Program-made: the position numbers and the translations under genes
DNA from: an uncultured Aquimarina sp.
GTDB taxonomy: Bacteria > Bacteroidota > Bacteroidia > Flavobacteriales > Flavobacteriaceae
Assembly: GCF_947492405.1 (NCBI RefSeq)
Contig: NZ_CANLMP010000002.1
Location: 248,001-312,000, forward strand
Direction of reading: 5' to 3'
Length of the DNA: 64,000 nt
Shown: one piece after another, positions 51,799 through 60,932 of the stretch
Position numbering within the stretch: position 1 is the first letter of the stretch
How the letters are laid out: each line of letters opens with the position of its first letter
The notes under the pieces: model-generated
The model's database searches: none
What the model saw: the letters and a program-made list of their open reading frames with translations, nothing else
What the model was told of the DNA's origin: nothing

Positions 51799-53502
51799 TT
51801 ATCCAATAATCATTCCTGCTATTGTAGCTGATAATAACGAAGCGATGGTTCCTCCGATTAGTGCTTTTATTCCAAACTCTGATAATGTTTTTCGTTGTCC
51901 TGGAGCAAGCGAGCCAATCCCACCAATTTGGATTCCTATTGATGCAAAGTTTGCAAATCCACATAACATATAAGTAGCCATAATAACGGATTTGTTATAG
52001 GTTAAATGCGTTACATTTGCTACATTTTTTAAATCTGCTAATTGTATATAACCGACAAACTCACTAGCCGCTAGTTTTATCCCTAAGAGTTGACCCATTA
52101 ATGCTATATCTTCTTTAGCAACTCCGATTAGCCACATTAATGGCGAAAAAAGATAACCCAAAATAAGCTCAAGAGACAAGCCTTGATAAACCGTATTTGA
52201 TGCTATCCAAACGTTTATAGAAGTAATATCGCCAACCCAATTTAATATACCATTTAGCATGGCAATAAAGGCCACAAACACTAATAACATCGCTCCAACA
52301 TTTACAGCTAGTTTTAAGCCTTCAGTTGTTCCGTTTGCTATAGCATCTAAAATATTAGATCCTATTTTTTCTGAAGAAACATGTACATCCGTGTTAATTT
52401 CTTCTATTTGCGGGAATAGTATTTTAGAAATAACAATTGCTCCTGGAGCTGCCATTACTGATGCTGCTAATAGGTGTTTTGCAAATTGTAATCTTAAAAC
52501 TGGATCGTCTCCTCCTAAAAACCCTATATAGGCTGCCAACACAGCTCCTGCAACAGTCGCCATTCCGCCAATCATAACCAATAGCATTTCAGACTTATTC
52601 ATCTTTTCCAAATACGCTTTAATTAATAGAGGCGCCTCTGTTTGTCCTAAAAAGATATTACCGGCAACACTTAAACTTTCTGCTCCAGATATCTTTAGTG
52701 CTTTGGTCAATAACCAAGCTAAGCCTTTCACTACTTTTTGAATAATACCTAAATAAAACAGCAAGGAAGTTAAAGCAGAAAAGAATATAATAGTTGGTAA
52801 TACTTGAAAAGCGAATATAAAACCAAAGGTATCCATGTCTACAACTAAACCTTCAAATAGAAATTTACTCCCCGCTCTAGTAAAATCTAAAACACTAACA
52901 AAAAGACCGCCAACCCACTCAAATATAGTTTGAACAAAAGGTACTCTTAAAACTCCAATAGCGATAATTAATTGAAATCCGACACCTAATCCAACCGTTT
53001 TCCAATTAATAGCTTTTTTATTACTACTAAATAAAAATGCAATTATCAATAACGTTAACATCCCTAAAACACCTCTCCAAAAGCTCGTAAAAGAAAAACC
53101 TTGATTTGGAATCAGTTCATTATTTGCTACTACAGGAGTTACTTCGGCTATTTCCTTTTTAACAACAAGGGAGTATTCAAGATCTTTTTTTGACAAAACC
53201 AATGTAGAATCGGTAATGCTCCTTATTTTATATTTTATAATAGAATCTTCTGCTTTTTCTGGAAAAAAAAGTAACACCTTATTTTGTGTTACGTAATCAC
53301 CATTTAGTCTTTCTAATTCGTTATTAAATGAATAAGAAAATAAACCCTGATCCAGATGTAAATAATCTTTCTTACCAACCTGAAAAGTATTTTCAGATGC
53401 CCCTTTAACACTTTCTAGGATCCACTTTTTCTCAATGGATTGAGCTGAGATTATAGTAAAAGTAAATAATGACAACAGGAAAGATAATAGTCCTTTTTTC
53501 AT
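51799..53502 (-). CDS. Concentrative nucleoside transporter with extra N-terminal exported domain
   Basis: A 567-residue protein. Residues about 140-567 are a NupC-type CNT nucleoside transporter (many TM helices; TFGFIFAFQVLPTIIFFSALTS is its first part, and SVAGNIFLGQTEAPLLI, GGMATVAGAVLAAYIGF, GAKP-like AAPGAIVISK follow). Residues 1-20 look like a signal peptide (MKKGLLSFLLSLFTFTIISA) and 21-125 form an added beta-rich, lipocalin-like domain (KKWILESVKGASENTF, LVVKK). The fusion would place the small domain in the periplasm before the channel. The role of the extra domain is unknown. Confidence 0.92.
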   Translation of the reverse strand: MKKGLLSFLLSLFTFTIISAQSIEKKWILESVKGASENTFQVGKKDYLHLDQGLFSYSFNNELERLNGDYVTQNKVLLFFPEKAEDSIIKYKIRSITDSTLVLSKKDLEYSLVVKKEIAEVTPVVANNELIPNQGFSFTSFWRGVLGMLTLLIIAFLFSSNKKAINWKTVGLGVGFQLIIAIGVLRVPFVQTIFEWVGGLFVSVLDFTRAGSKFLFEGLVVDMDTFGFIFAFQVLPTIIFFSALTSLLFYLGIIQKVVKGLAWLLTKALKISGAESLSVAGNIFLGQTEAPLLIKAYLEKMNKSEMLLVMIGGMATVAGAVLAAYIGFLGGDDPVLRLQFAKHLLAASVMAAPGAIVISKILFPQIEEINTDVHVSSEKIGSNILDAIANGTTEGLKLAVNVGAMLLVFVAFIAMLNGILNWVGDITSINVWIASNTVYQGLSLELILGYLFSPLMWLIGVAKEDIALMGQLLGIKLAASEFVGYIQLADLKNVANVTHLTYNKSVIMATYMLCGFANFASIGIQIGGIGSLAPGQRKTLSEFGIKALIGGTIASLLSATIAGMIIG

Positions 53503-53557
53503 AAAAATAGAAGTAACATTATAATATTTCGAAATATGTGGTGAAAGTGATTAAAAT

Positions 53558-54187
53558 TTAACCACGTTTTGAAATTTCATCTCTGATTCTTGCTGCTAAT
53601 TCATAGTCTTCATTAGCCACAGCTTGCTCAAGCATACGATTAAGTTCTTCAAGAGATAAATCCTGATAACTTGTTTCCTTACCCACCATTTCCACATCAT
53701 CAGAAACCAATTCATCTACCAACAGACTTTCTGGATCGTCTTCATCATCTTTTTTAGGATTTACTTTTAAATAAATTCCTGCTTGGTCTAAAATGTTCTT
53801 GTAGGTAAATATAGGTGCTTGAAAACGTAATGCTAAAGCGATCGCGTCACTAGTTCTAGCATCGATAATCTCTTCGATTTTATCACGTTCACAAATAATA
53901 CTGGAATAAAAAACGCCATCTACCAGTTTATGTATAATTACTTGCTTAACAACCACATCGAATCGATCTGCAAAGTTTTTAAATAAATCATGAGTTAATG
54001 GACGCGGAGGTTTAATCTCCTTCTCTAACGCTATTGCTATTGATTGTGCTTCGAATGCACCAATGACAATTGGTAATTTTCTTTCTCCATCTACCTCACT
54101 TAAAATTAGTGCATAAGCACCATTTTGGGTTTGACTGTACGATATTCCTTTTATGTTCAGACGAACTAAACTCATAGTAATTTTCAA
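53558..54187 (-). CDS. Bifunctional nuclease family protein
   Basis: A 209-residue protein. Residues 1-140 form the DUF151/bifunctional nuclease domain (LPIVIGAFEAQSIAIALE, RPLTHDLFKNFADRF, IDARTSDAIALALRFQAPIF). The C-terminal segment (about 172-205) is a UvrB/UvrC-type motif (LEQAVANEDYELAARIRDEI), a helix hairpin often used to bind partners. Relatives cleave RNA and DNA; the function in the cell is unclear. It lies downstream of etfBA on the minus strand beyond a terminator. Confidence 0.93.
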   Translation of the reverse strand: MKITMSLVRLNIKGISYSQTQNGAYALILSEVDGERKLPIVIGAFEAQSIAIALEKEIKPPRPLTHDLFKNFADRFDVVVKQVIIHKLVDGVFYSSIICERDKIEEIIDARTSDAIALALRFQAPIFTYKNILDQAGIYLKVNPKKDDEDDPESLLVDELVSDDVEMVGKETSYQDLSLEELNRMLEQAVANEDYELAARIRDEISKRG

Positions 54188-54188
54188 T

Positions 54189-54237
54189 AAAAAAAAGGCT
54201 GTTTGAACAAATGGACTTTACCTGAGTTCAAACAGCC
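54189..54237 (-). terminator. Terminator after etfA
   Basis: On the minus strand GGCTGTTTGAAC (54237-54226), a 17-base loop, GTTCAAACAGCC (54208-54197) and eight T (54196-54189). Perfect 12-bp stem. It separates etfBA from the nuclease gene. Confidence 0.9.
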
Positions 54238-54262
54238 CTTGATTGGGCACAATTTATGAAAA

Positions 54263-55231
54263 TTATGCGTTATTCGCCTTAAATTCCTTTAATTTTTCGA
54301 TTAACTGAGGTACTACCTCAAAGGCATCACCAACAATACCATAATCTGCAGCCTTAAAGAACGGCGCTTCTGGATCATTATTAATAACTACTTTCACCTT
54401 ACTGGAATTAATACCTGCTAGATGCTGAATAGCTCCTGAAATTCCTACAGCGATATACAAGTTAGTTGCCACAGGTTTTCCTGTTTGACCAACGTGTTCT
54501 CCGTGAGGTCTCCACCCCATATCACTAACTGGTTTAGAGCAAGCTGTCGCAGCACCAAGAACATCCGCAAGTTCCTCTATCATTCCCCAGTTCTCTGGTC
54601 CTTTAAGACCTCTTCCTCCTGAAACTACAACTTCTGCATCTGCTATAGAAACTTTATCAGTAGCTTTATCTACTGAAGTTACATTCACTGTAAAATCTTC
54701 ATCGGATAAAGAAGGTTCAAATCCTTCAGCAGTGGCAGCTCCTGAAACTTCTTTAAGTCCAAAAGCATTGTTTGACAATCCTATAACTTTAACATCTGTT
54801 GAGATCTCAGTAATGTTAAATGCTTTATTTGTAAAAGCTGTTCGCTTTACAGTAAAAGGAGAAGCACTTTCTGGTAATGCAACTACATTAGAAGCATATC
54901 CGGCATTAAGATGCACGGCTAAAAGAGATGCTAAAAACTTGCTATCCGCACTAGAACTCACCACTACCACTTTTGCCGCTTCTTTATCAGCAGCTTGTTT
55001 TAATGAATCGGCATACGCTTTTGCATTAAAAGTAGTTAGTTTCTCATTTTTAATCTCTAAAACTTTATCTACACCGTAGTTCCCAAGTTCACTACTATCA
55101 TCGGCATTAACACTAACCGCGGTAACTGTAGTACCAAGCATATTAGCAACCTCTTTTGCATAAGACGCTACTTCGAAGGCTGCTTTTTTAAACTTTCCTC
55201 CTTCACTTTCTGTGTATACTAAAACTGACAT
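54263..55231 (-). CDS. etfA: Electron transfer flavoprotein alpha subunit
   Basis: A 322-residue cytoplasmic subunit that binds FAD and passes electrons from acyl-CoA dehydrogenases to the quinone pool. The C-terminal FAD domain is clear: VVSGGRGLKGPENWGM, SDMGWRPHGEHVGQTGK, YIAVGISGAIQHLAGI and VVINNDPEAPFFKAADYGI. Normal length. Second gene of the etfBA operon; the gap to etfB is 53 bases, and a strong terminator follows. Confidence 0.97.
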   Translation of the reverse strand: MSVLVYTESEGGKFKKAAFEVASYAKEVANMLGTTVTAVSVNADDSSELGNYGVDKVLEIKNEKLTTFNAKAYADSLKQAADKEAAKVVVVSSSADSKFLASLLAVHLNAGYASNVVALPESASPFTVKRTAFTNKAFNITEISTDVKVIGLSNNAFGLKEVSGAATAEGFEPSLSDEDFTVNVTSVDKATDKVSIADAEVVVSGGRGLKGPENWGMIEELADVLGAATACSKPVSDMGWRPHGEHVGQTGKPVATNLYIAVGISGAIQHLAGINSSKVKVVINNDPEAPFFKAADYGIVGDAFEVVPQLIEKLKEFKANNA

Positions 55232-55284
55232 ATATACTATTTTTTTATACTGAACCTATAATTAATAGGTGTTCGTTTATATTA

Positions 55285-56031
55285 TTATATTGCTTTAGCT
55301 TCGTTATGTAATAACTCTACTAATTGACCTACATTATCCGGAGAAACTAAAGTTACTTCACCTTTTGGAGCTGGTTTCTCGAATTTAACCGCCTTTGTTT
55401 CTGGAGCACTTTCAACTGCTTCTACAACAGTTAGTGGTTTTTTACGCGCCATCATAATTCCTCTCATATTAGGAATACGAAGATCACTTTCTTCTACTAA
55501 ACCTTTTTGACCACCAACAACAAGTGGTAATTTTGTTGTAGAAGTTTCTTTTCCTCCATCAATCTCGCGAACAGCAGTAGCTGTATCTCCTTCTACTTCT
55601 AATCCAATACAAGTGTTCACAAAATTAGCTCCTGTTAGAGCAGCTAACATTCCTGGCACCATACCACCATTGTAGTCAATAGACTCTCTTCCTGCAATTA
55701 CAAGATCATAACCTCCATCCTGTACTACTCTTGCTAATTGCTTGGCTACATAAAAACCATCAGTAGCTTCTGTATTTACTCTAATCGCATTATCTGCTCC
55801 GATTGCTAGCGCTTTTCTTAGAGTAGGCTCTGTTTCTGCTCCACCAACATTTACTACATCAACAGACGCACCTTGCTTTTCCTTAAACCACATAGCACGG
55901 GTTAATCCGAACTCATCATTAGGATTAATTACAAACTGTACTCCATTTGTGTCAAACTTAGTGTCACCTTCTGTAAAATTAATTTTAGAAGTAGTGTCTG
56001 GCACATGGCTAATACAAACTAATATCTTCAT
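55285..56031 (-). CDS. etfB: Electron transfer flavoprotein beta subunit
   Basis: A 248-residue subunit that carries the AMP-binding fold of ETF. Typical are MKILVCISHVPDTTSKI, FVINPNDEFGLTRA, DLVIAGRESIDYNGGMV, LPLVVGGQKGL and IPNMRGIMMARKKPLTV. First gene of the etfBA operon. The region between it and the divergent pdhB gene contains a perfect 26-bp palindrome (56091-56116), a likely control site for one or both genes. Confidence 0.97.
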   Translation of the reverse strand: MKILVCISHVPDTTSKINFTEGDTKFDTNGVQFVINPNDEFGLTRAMWFKEKQGASVDVVNVGGAETEPTLRKALAIGADNAIRVNTEATDGFYVAKQLARVVQDGGYDLVIAGRESIDYNGGMVPGMLAALTGANFVNTCIGLEVEGDTATAVREIDGGKETSTTKLPLVVGGQKGLVEESDLRIPNMRGIMMARKKPLTVVEAVESAPETKAVKFEKPAPKGEVTLVSPDNVGQLVELLHNEAKAI

Positions 56032-56090
56032 TTTATATAGGTATTTTTTGAGAATTTAATAATAAAAGCGAAAGTACAAATAAAATGTCG

Positions 56091-56116
56091 AATTTACTAT
56101 GCATGCATAGTAAATT
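56091..56116. promoter_or_regulatory. Perfect 26-bp palindrome between etfB and pdhB
   Basis: AATTTACTATGCA (56091-56103) followed by its exact reverse complement TGCATAGTAAATT (56104-56116), with no spacer. It is 60 bases upstream of the etfB start and 80 upstream of the pdhB start. This is a typical position and form for a dimeric regulator. Confidence 0.75.
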
Positions 56117-56153
56117 TTTCAATTTTCAATGATCAGTAAAGGGTATTAATTGC

Positions 56154-56161
56154 TACTTTTG
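56154..56161 (+). promoter_or_regulatory. -7 promoter box of pdhB
   Basis: TACTTTTG matches TAnnTTTG; the ATG at 56196 is 34 bases downstream. The -33 side is not clear. The palindrome lies about 40-60 bases upstream. Confidence 0.5.
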
Positions 56162-56195
56162 CCTTTCGAGTAGCACAAAAATAATTATTTTATAA

Positions 56196-57173
56196 ATGAA
56201 AACGATACAATTCAGAGAAGCAATTTGCGAAGCAATGAGCGAAGAAATGCGCAGAGATGAGTCTATTTACTTAATGGGTGAAGAAGTGGCTGAGTATAAT
56301 GGAGCTTACAAAGCCAGTAAAGGAATGCTTGACGAGTTCGGATCAGACAGGGTTATTGATACACCTATTTCTGAATTAGGCTTTTCTGGAATAGCAATAG
56401 GGAGCGCTATGAATGGCAATCGTCCTATTGTAGAATATATGACATTTAACTTTTCATTAGTTGGTATTGATCAAATTATCAACAACGCTGCGAAAATGCG
56501 TCAGATGAGTGGCGGTCAGTTTAACATTCCAATAGTTTTTAGAGGTCCTACAGCTTCTGCGGGTCAATTAGGTGCTACACATTCACAAGCATTTGAGAAT
56601 TGGTTTGCTAATACTCCTGGATTGAAGGTCGTTATTCCGTCTAATCCTAAAGATGCTAAAGGATTATTAAAATCTGCTATTCGTGATAACGATCCTGTTA
56701 TTTTTATGGAAAGTGAGCAAATGTATGGGGATAAAGGTGAAGTACCAGAAGGAGAGTATACAATTCCTCTTGGTGTAGCAGAAACCAAAAGAGAAGGTAA
56801 TGATGTAACTATTATTTCCTTCGGGAAAATAATTAAAGAAGCTTATAAAGCTGCAGACGAGCTTGCAAAGGAAAATATATCTTGTGAAATTATTGACCTA
56901 AGAACAGTTCGCCCTCTTGATCTAGACGCCATTTTCACCTCAGTAAAAAAGACAAATCGCTTGGTTATACTTGAAGAAGCGTGGCCTCTTGCAAATATTG
57001 CGTCAGAAATCACATATCAAGTTCAGTCTACTATTTTTGATTATTTGGACGCTCCAATTATAAAAATAAATACGGCGGATACCCCTACTCCATATTCTCC
57101 TGTTTTACTTGAACAATGGTTACCAAATAGTCAAGATGTTGTTAAAGCTGTCAAAAAAGTAATGTATAAATAA
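56196..57173 (+). CDS. pdhB: Pyruvate dehydrogenase E1 component, beta subunit
   Basis: A 325-residue subunit of the thiamine-dependent E1 enzyme that decarboxylates pyruvate and feeds acetyl groups to E2. It shows REAICEAMSEEMRRDESIYL, MGEEVAEYNGAYKASKG, DTPISELGFSGIAIGSAM, FRGPTASAGQLGATHSQ and the C-terminal LEEAWPLANIASE, ending QDVVKAVKKVMYK. Length is standard. The alpha subunit gene is not adjacent, as is common in flavobacteria. It faces etfB across a palindrome. Confidence 0.96.
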   Translation: MKTIQFREAICEAMSEEMRRDESIYLMGEEVAEYNGAYKASKGMLDEFGSDRVIDTPISELGFSGIAIGSAMNGNRPIVEYMTFNFSLVGIDQIINNAAKMRQMSGGQFNIPIVFRGPTASAGQLGATHSQAFENWFANTPGLKVVIPSNPKDAKGLLKSAIRDNDPVIFMESEQMYGDKGEVPEGEYTIPLGVAETKREGNDVTIISFGKIIKEAYKAADELAKENISCEIIDLRTVRPLDLDAIFTSVKKTNRLVILEEAWPLANIASEITYQVQSTIFDYLDAPIIKINTADTPTPYSPVLLEQWLPNSQDVVKAVKKVMYK

Positions 57174-57589
57174 AAGGAACCCTTTTCTTTGTGTTTATAT
57201 AGTTTTCAGATTTTAAACCGTTTTTTACTAATATTGGCTCGGAATTTGATAAAACTATGTTTAATTTATAAACATTAATACTTAAGGGTACTTTGAAATA
57301 CTAGAATTATATTTAAAAATGTTTTGTTTTAAACTTCTTATTAAAGTTTAAAACAAAACATTTTTAAATTTGCGGGATTAGAAGGTAGGGTATTTTTGTA
57401 TTGATGTGTTTTAGATAAAAAAACAACAACATTTAGATTGATTAAACAGCATTAAATTTTAGTACCGGTAACTAATATCAAAAAAAAGAGGGCTTAAATG
57501 TTCCTTTTTTGATTTAAAACAGATTGAATTATTTCAATCAAAAAAAACCGGTCTAATGATGTTAAATCATAATTATTTAAAAATATTAG
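57174..57589. other. 416-base non-coding region between pdhB and the DUF5686 gene
   Basis: A small stem (AAAAGG 57172-57177 with CCTTTT 57181-57186) overlaps the pdhB stop and may be a weak terminator. A large perfect inverted repeat is at 57311-57369. A second hairpin, GATTGAA and TTCAATC near 57523-57540, is followed by eight A. No ORF supported. The leader of the DUF5686 gene is thus about 220 bases if the TAAATTTG at 57365-57372 is its -7 box. Confidence 0.55.
57311..57369. repeat. Perfect inverted repeat with 26-bp arms
   Basis: Arms 57311-57336 and 57344-57369 are exact reverse complements around a seven-base loop (CTTATTA). The arms are very AT-rich, with the core TGTTTTGTTTTAAACTT and its complement. 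Such length without mismatch is unusual for chance DNA. Its right arm overlaps the promoter-like TAAATTTG at 57365-57372. Confidence 0.75.
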
Positions 57590-60088
57590 ATGAGATATTG
57601 GGTTTTAGGGTTTGTATTTTTTGTTTTTAGTAACTCTTTCATTTTCGGACAGACCAAAGTAAGTGGTCATGTATATGACAGTAACAAACAAGCTGTCCCT
57701 TTCGCAAACATTGTTTTTGTAAATTCTACAATAGGAACCATCACGGATGAAAATGGTAAATTCTATATGGAATCTGAACAAAACCACAATAGTATTAAAG
57801 TTTCTTTCATTGGTTTTGAAACAAAAACAATAAAGCTTTCTAAACGTACTACTTACAATATGGAGGTTGTTTTGGAAGAAGAAGCAGCTTCTCTAGACGA
57901 AGTCGTTATTTACAAAGGTAAAACCTCTAAAAAAAATAATCCAGCGATAGATATCCTTCGTAAAATTTGGGACAACCGAAGAGAAAATGGTGTTAAGAAA
58001 TTCAAGCAATACAATTACGATAAGTATGAAAAGTTAGAGTTTGACCTTAACACGATCGATAGCGCATTAGTAAATAGCAGAATTTTTAATGGTATGGAGT
58101 TTATTTTTGAAGACATTGACACTTCTAGAATAACAGGAAAAACATACCTCCCTATTTTTTTAAATGAAGCTATATCCAAAGTATATGGTGATAATGAACT
58201 TAACGAACTTAAAGAAGTTCTTAAAGGAAACAAAAATGCCGGCTTTAGTGACAACCAAACACTGATTGCTTTTGTAAAAGACTTATATTCTGATTATGAT
58301 ATCTATGATAATTATCTAAAGTTCTTTGACAAAAGTTTTACAAGCCCATTATCCAGAACCGGAATAAACGTATATAACTATGTGCTTTCTGATAGTGCTT
58401 ACATCGGTGATAAATGGTGTTATAACATTATCTATTATCCAAGAAGAAAAAATGAACTAACATTTAAAGGAGATTTTTGGGTAAATGACACAACCTGGGC
58501 AATTAAAGAAATCAATCTAGAAGTAACCAAAAGTGCCAACATAAATTGGGTAAAAGATCTATATATTGAACAGGAGTTTGATGTTCTTAACGATTCTATA
58601 TTTTTAATTACAAAGGATTACTTTCAATCAGATTTTGCCTTTAATAAAAAAGAAAAATCTAGAGGAGTATATGGTAAAAGAACTACCCTTTTTGATAACT
58701 ACAAATTTGACCAGAAAAAAGGCAGGAAGTTCTATCAGAGTCAAGTAGATCCTTATAATCAAGAAATTTATAATCGAGATGATTCATTTTGGACAAATGC
58801 CAGAATGGAAGACTTAAACAAAGATGAACAAAAGGTATATAAACTTTTAGACACGTTAAAAACGGTTAAAGCATTTAAAAGATTATATAACATTGGAACC
58901 ATATTAGCTACAGGTTACGTAGAATTTAACGGTTGGGATTTTGGTCCATTATTTTCTACCGTTGGTTATAACACCATAGAAGGTTTTAGATTAAGAGCTG
59001 GAGGTAGAACATATTTCACAGCAAATGATCGATGGAGAATAGAAGGATATGGTGCATATGGTTTTAGAGATAACAAGTTTAAATATGGATTGTCGGGAAA
59101 ATATCTTGTAGACCGAAAATCCAGACTAATTGTTTCTGCCGGGAATCGAAGAGATGTGGAACAACTCGGAGCCAGTCTTACCAATACTAATGATGTAGAA
59201 GGGAGAAGTTTAGCATCTTCTTCTATTGTGGCGACTGGAGATAACAGTAGATTAACTTCTATTAACCTATCTGCATTTTCTATGCAAATAGAACCCAGAA
59301 AGAACTTTACTCTTGGAGTTACAGGATCTTTTAGGACATTAAAACCCGCAGATGGCAATTTATTTAGTTTAGATTTTGTTGATCCTGATACTGGTGAGAT
59401 TAGATCAGAAATAAAACAAGCAGAAATTTCGACTTCGCTTGCATACTACCCAAAAAGAAAAACTACTGGATATGGTGTAGATAGAGTTACTGTTAATGAT
59501 GGCGACTTTGCTCAATTATTCCTTAATTATTCTTTAGGTTTAGATCACATATTAGAAAGTGATTTTGAATATCAAAAACTTCAATTTTTCTATCGTCAAC
59601 CCTGGAATATTGGTGGATTTGGAGTTCTGAACAGTTCTTTAGAAGTAGGAAAAACTTTTGGAGAAGTTCCACTTGGATTATTAAGCGTAGTACCTGGTAA
59701 CCAAACATATTTATCAATTCAGAACACATTCCCATTATTGAACTTTTATGAGTTTGTGACAGACACCTATGCTGCAGTTCATATTGAACATAACTTCAAT
59801 GGAAGAATTTTTTCTAGAATTCCATTACTTAGAAAATTAAACTTACGTGAACTTGTTGGTGTTCGAGGAGTATGGGGAGAACTATCTGATGAAAATATCG
59901 CTCTGGATGCTTCTGGCTTTTTACAAACCGTAGGAGCTCCTGATGATGAAATATATTGGGAATATAGTGTTGGTGTTGGAAACATCTTTAAAATCTTTAG
60001 GATAGACTTCCATTTTAGAGGAAATTACTTTGATAATCCTGATGCTCGTGATTTTGGAGTTACGGGCTCTTTTGGTTTCTATTTCTAA
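57590..60088 (+). CDS. DUF5686 family outer-membrane protein with carboxypeptidase-like N-domain
   Basis: An 832-residue protein: signal peptide (1-20, ending IFGQ), CarboxypepD_reg-like domain at about 22-105 (KVSGHVYDSNKQAVPFANIV, SFIGFETK), then a DUF5686 region with DEVVIYKGKTSKKNNPAIDILRK-type start (split as DEVVIYKG, then NPAIDILRKIW). The C-terminal half has barrel-like strands and ends in an aromatic residue (GFYF), as outer-membrane barrels do. Function of the family is unknown. Single gene; its upstream DNA holds a perfect inverted repeat. Confidence 0.9.
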   Translation: MRYWVLGFVFFVFSNSFIFGQTKVSGHVYDSNKQAVPFANIVFVNSTIGTITDENGKFYMESEQNHNSIKVSFIGFETKTIKLSKRTTYNMEVVLEEEAASLDEVVIYKGKTSKKNNPAIDILRKIWDNRRENGVKKFKQYNYDKYEKLEFDLNTIDSALVNSRIFNGMEFIFEDIDTSRITGKTYLPIFLNEAISKVYGDNELNELKEVLKGNKNAGFSDNQTLIAFVKDLYSDYDIYDNYLKFFDKSFTSPLSRTGINVYNYVLSDSAYIGDKWCYNIIYYPRRKNELTFKGDFWVNDTTWAIKEINLEVTKSANINWVKDLYIEQEFDVLNDSIFLITKDYFQSDFAFNKKEKSRGVYGKRTTLFDNYKFDQKKGRKFYQSQVDPYNQEIYNRDDSFWTNARMEDLNKDEQKVYKLLDTLKTVKAFKRLYNIGTILATGYVEFNGWDFGPLFSTVGYNTIEGFRLRAGGRTYFTANDRWRIEGYGAYGFRDNKFKYGLSGKYLVDRKSRLIVSAGNRRDVEQLGASLTNTNDVEGRSLASSSIVATGDNSRLTSINLSAFSMQIEPRKNFTLGVTGSFRTLKPADGNLFSLDFVDPDTGEIRSEIKQAEISTSLAYYPKRKTTGYGVDRVTVNDGDFAQLFLNYSLGLDHILESDFEYQKLQFFYRQPWNIGGFGVLNSSLEVGKTFGEVPLGLLSVVPGNQTYLSIQNTFPLLNFYEFVTDTYAAVHIEHNFNGRIFSRIPLLRKLNLRELVGVRGVWGELSDENIALDASGFLQTVGAPDDEIYWEYSVGVGNIFKIFRIDFHFRGNYFDNPDARDFGVTGSFGFYF

Positions 60089-60255
60089 AATCAATCAGTA
60101 AATCTTAATTTATCTATGATTAATTATTAGTGATTTCTTCCTAAAAAGTTACCAAATATATTTTACGAAAAGCTTATAGGTTACCATAACATTAAAATTT
60201 AATGTATAAACCTATTATTTTTAGCTATAAATTTTAACCAACCCCTTGTAATACT

Positions 60256-60263
60256 TATATTTG
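60256..60263 (+). promoter_or_regulatory. -7 promoter box of ppa
   Basis: TATATTTG matches TAnnTTTG; the ATG at 60290 is 26 bases downstream. A T-rich stretch at 60231-60235 is near the -33 position. Confidence 0.55.
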
Positions 60264-60289
60264 CCGCCCATAAAAATGAGAACAAGAAT

Positions 60290-60820
60290 ATGAGCGCAGC
60301 AACTCGCGAAAGTTTCGATGTACTAATCGAAATACCAAAAGGAAGTCGTAATAAATATGAATACGATTTTGATATAAAAAAGATCCGATATGATCGCATG
60401 ATTTTTTCTTCTATGATGTATCCTGCAGATTATGGATTTATACCAGAAACTTTAGCATTGGATGGAGACCCATTAGATGTTTTAGTATTAGTAACAGAAC
60501 CTACATTTCCTGGATGTGTAATGGAAGTAAAACCAATAGGTGTTTTCCATATGGCAGATGAAAAAGGTCCAGATGAAAAAATTATCTGTGTACCAGTTGC
60601 TGATCCGATTGCCAGTCGATTAGCTGACCTAAAAGAAATGAATCCACATTTAATAAAAGAAATAGAACACTTTTTCCAGGTTTATAAAGATCTTGAGAAA
60701 AAGAAAGTTGATGTTGGCGGATGGGGTAATATAGATGAAGCTAAACAAATCATCAAAGACTGTGTAAAACGTTTTGAGGATATGCCAAATAGACCCGAAG
60801 GTTTATTTAGCATTTACTAA
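60290..60820 (+). CDS. ppa: Soluble inorganic pyrophosphatase (family I)
   Basis: A 176-residue cytoplasmic enzyme that splits pyrophosphate to phosphate. Family I marks: EIPKGSRNKYEYD, YPADYGFIPETLALDGDPLDVLVL (metal-binding Asp residues) and KPIGVFHMADEKGPDEKI, with DPIASRLADL and KVDVGGWGN later. Length is standard. The next gene is a membrane pyrophosphatase, separated by a strong terminator, so the two share substrate but not necessarily transcript. Confidence 0.97.
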   Translation: MSAATRESFDVLIEIPKGSRNKYEYDFDIKKIRYDRMIFSSMMYPADYGFIPETLALDGDPLDVLVLVTEPTFPGCVMEVKPIGVFHMADEKGPDEKIICVPVADPIASRLADLKEMNPHLIKEIEHFFQVYKDLEKKKVDVGGWGNIDEAKQIIKDCVKRFEDMPNRPEGLFSIY

Positions 60821-60841
60821 AGTTATATACAAAAAATAAAT

Positions 60842-60884
60842 AAAAGCGCAATATTTTCTTAGAAATATTGCGCTTTTTCTTTTT
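60842..60884 (+). terminator. Terminator after ppa
   Basis: Perfect 15-bp stem (60842-60856 with 60863-60877; core GCGCAATATT/AATATTGCGC) with a six-base loop and a T-rich tail. Confidence 0.9.
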
Positions 60885-60932
60885 AGCTTTATTTTACTAC
60901 ATTTAGCCACTAATTAACTAAAAACACATTTA

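Noticed and set aside
54732..55079. 115-codon open frame opposite etfA
   Set aside because: Antisense to conserved etfA; the composition mirrors that gene and no family is recognised.
57461..57552. Two ACCGGT sites in the DUF5686 leader
   Set aside because: Six-base matches alone carry too little information to be called a regulatory pair.
58966..59358. 130-codon open frame opposite the DUF5686 gene
   Set aside because: Antisense to a conserved coding region, no export or domain features, likely a by-product of codon use.
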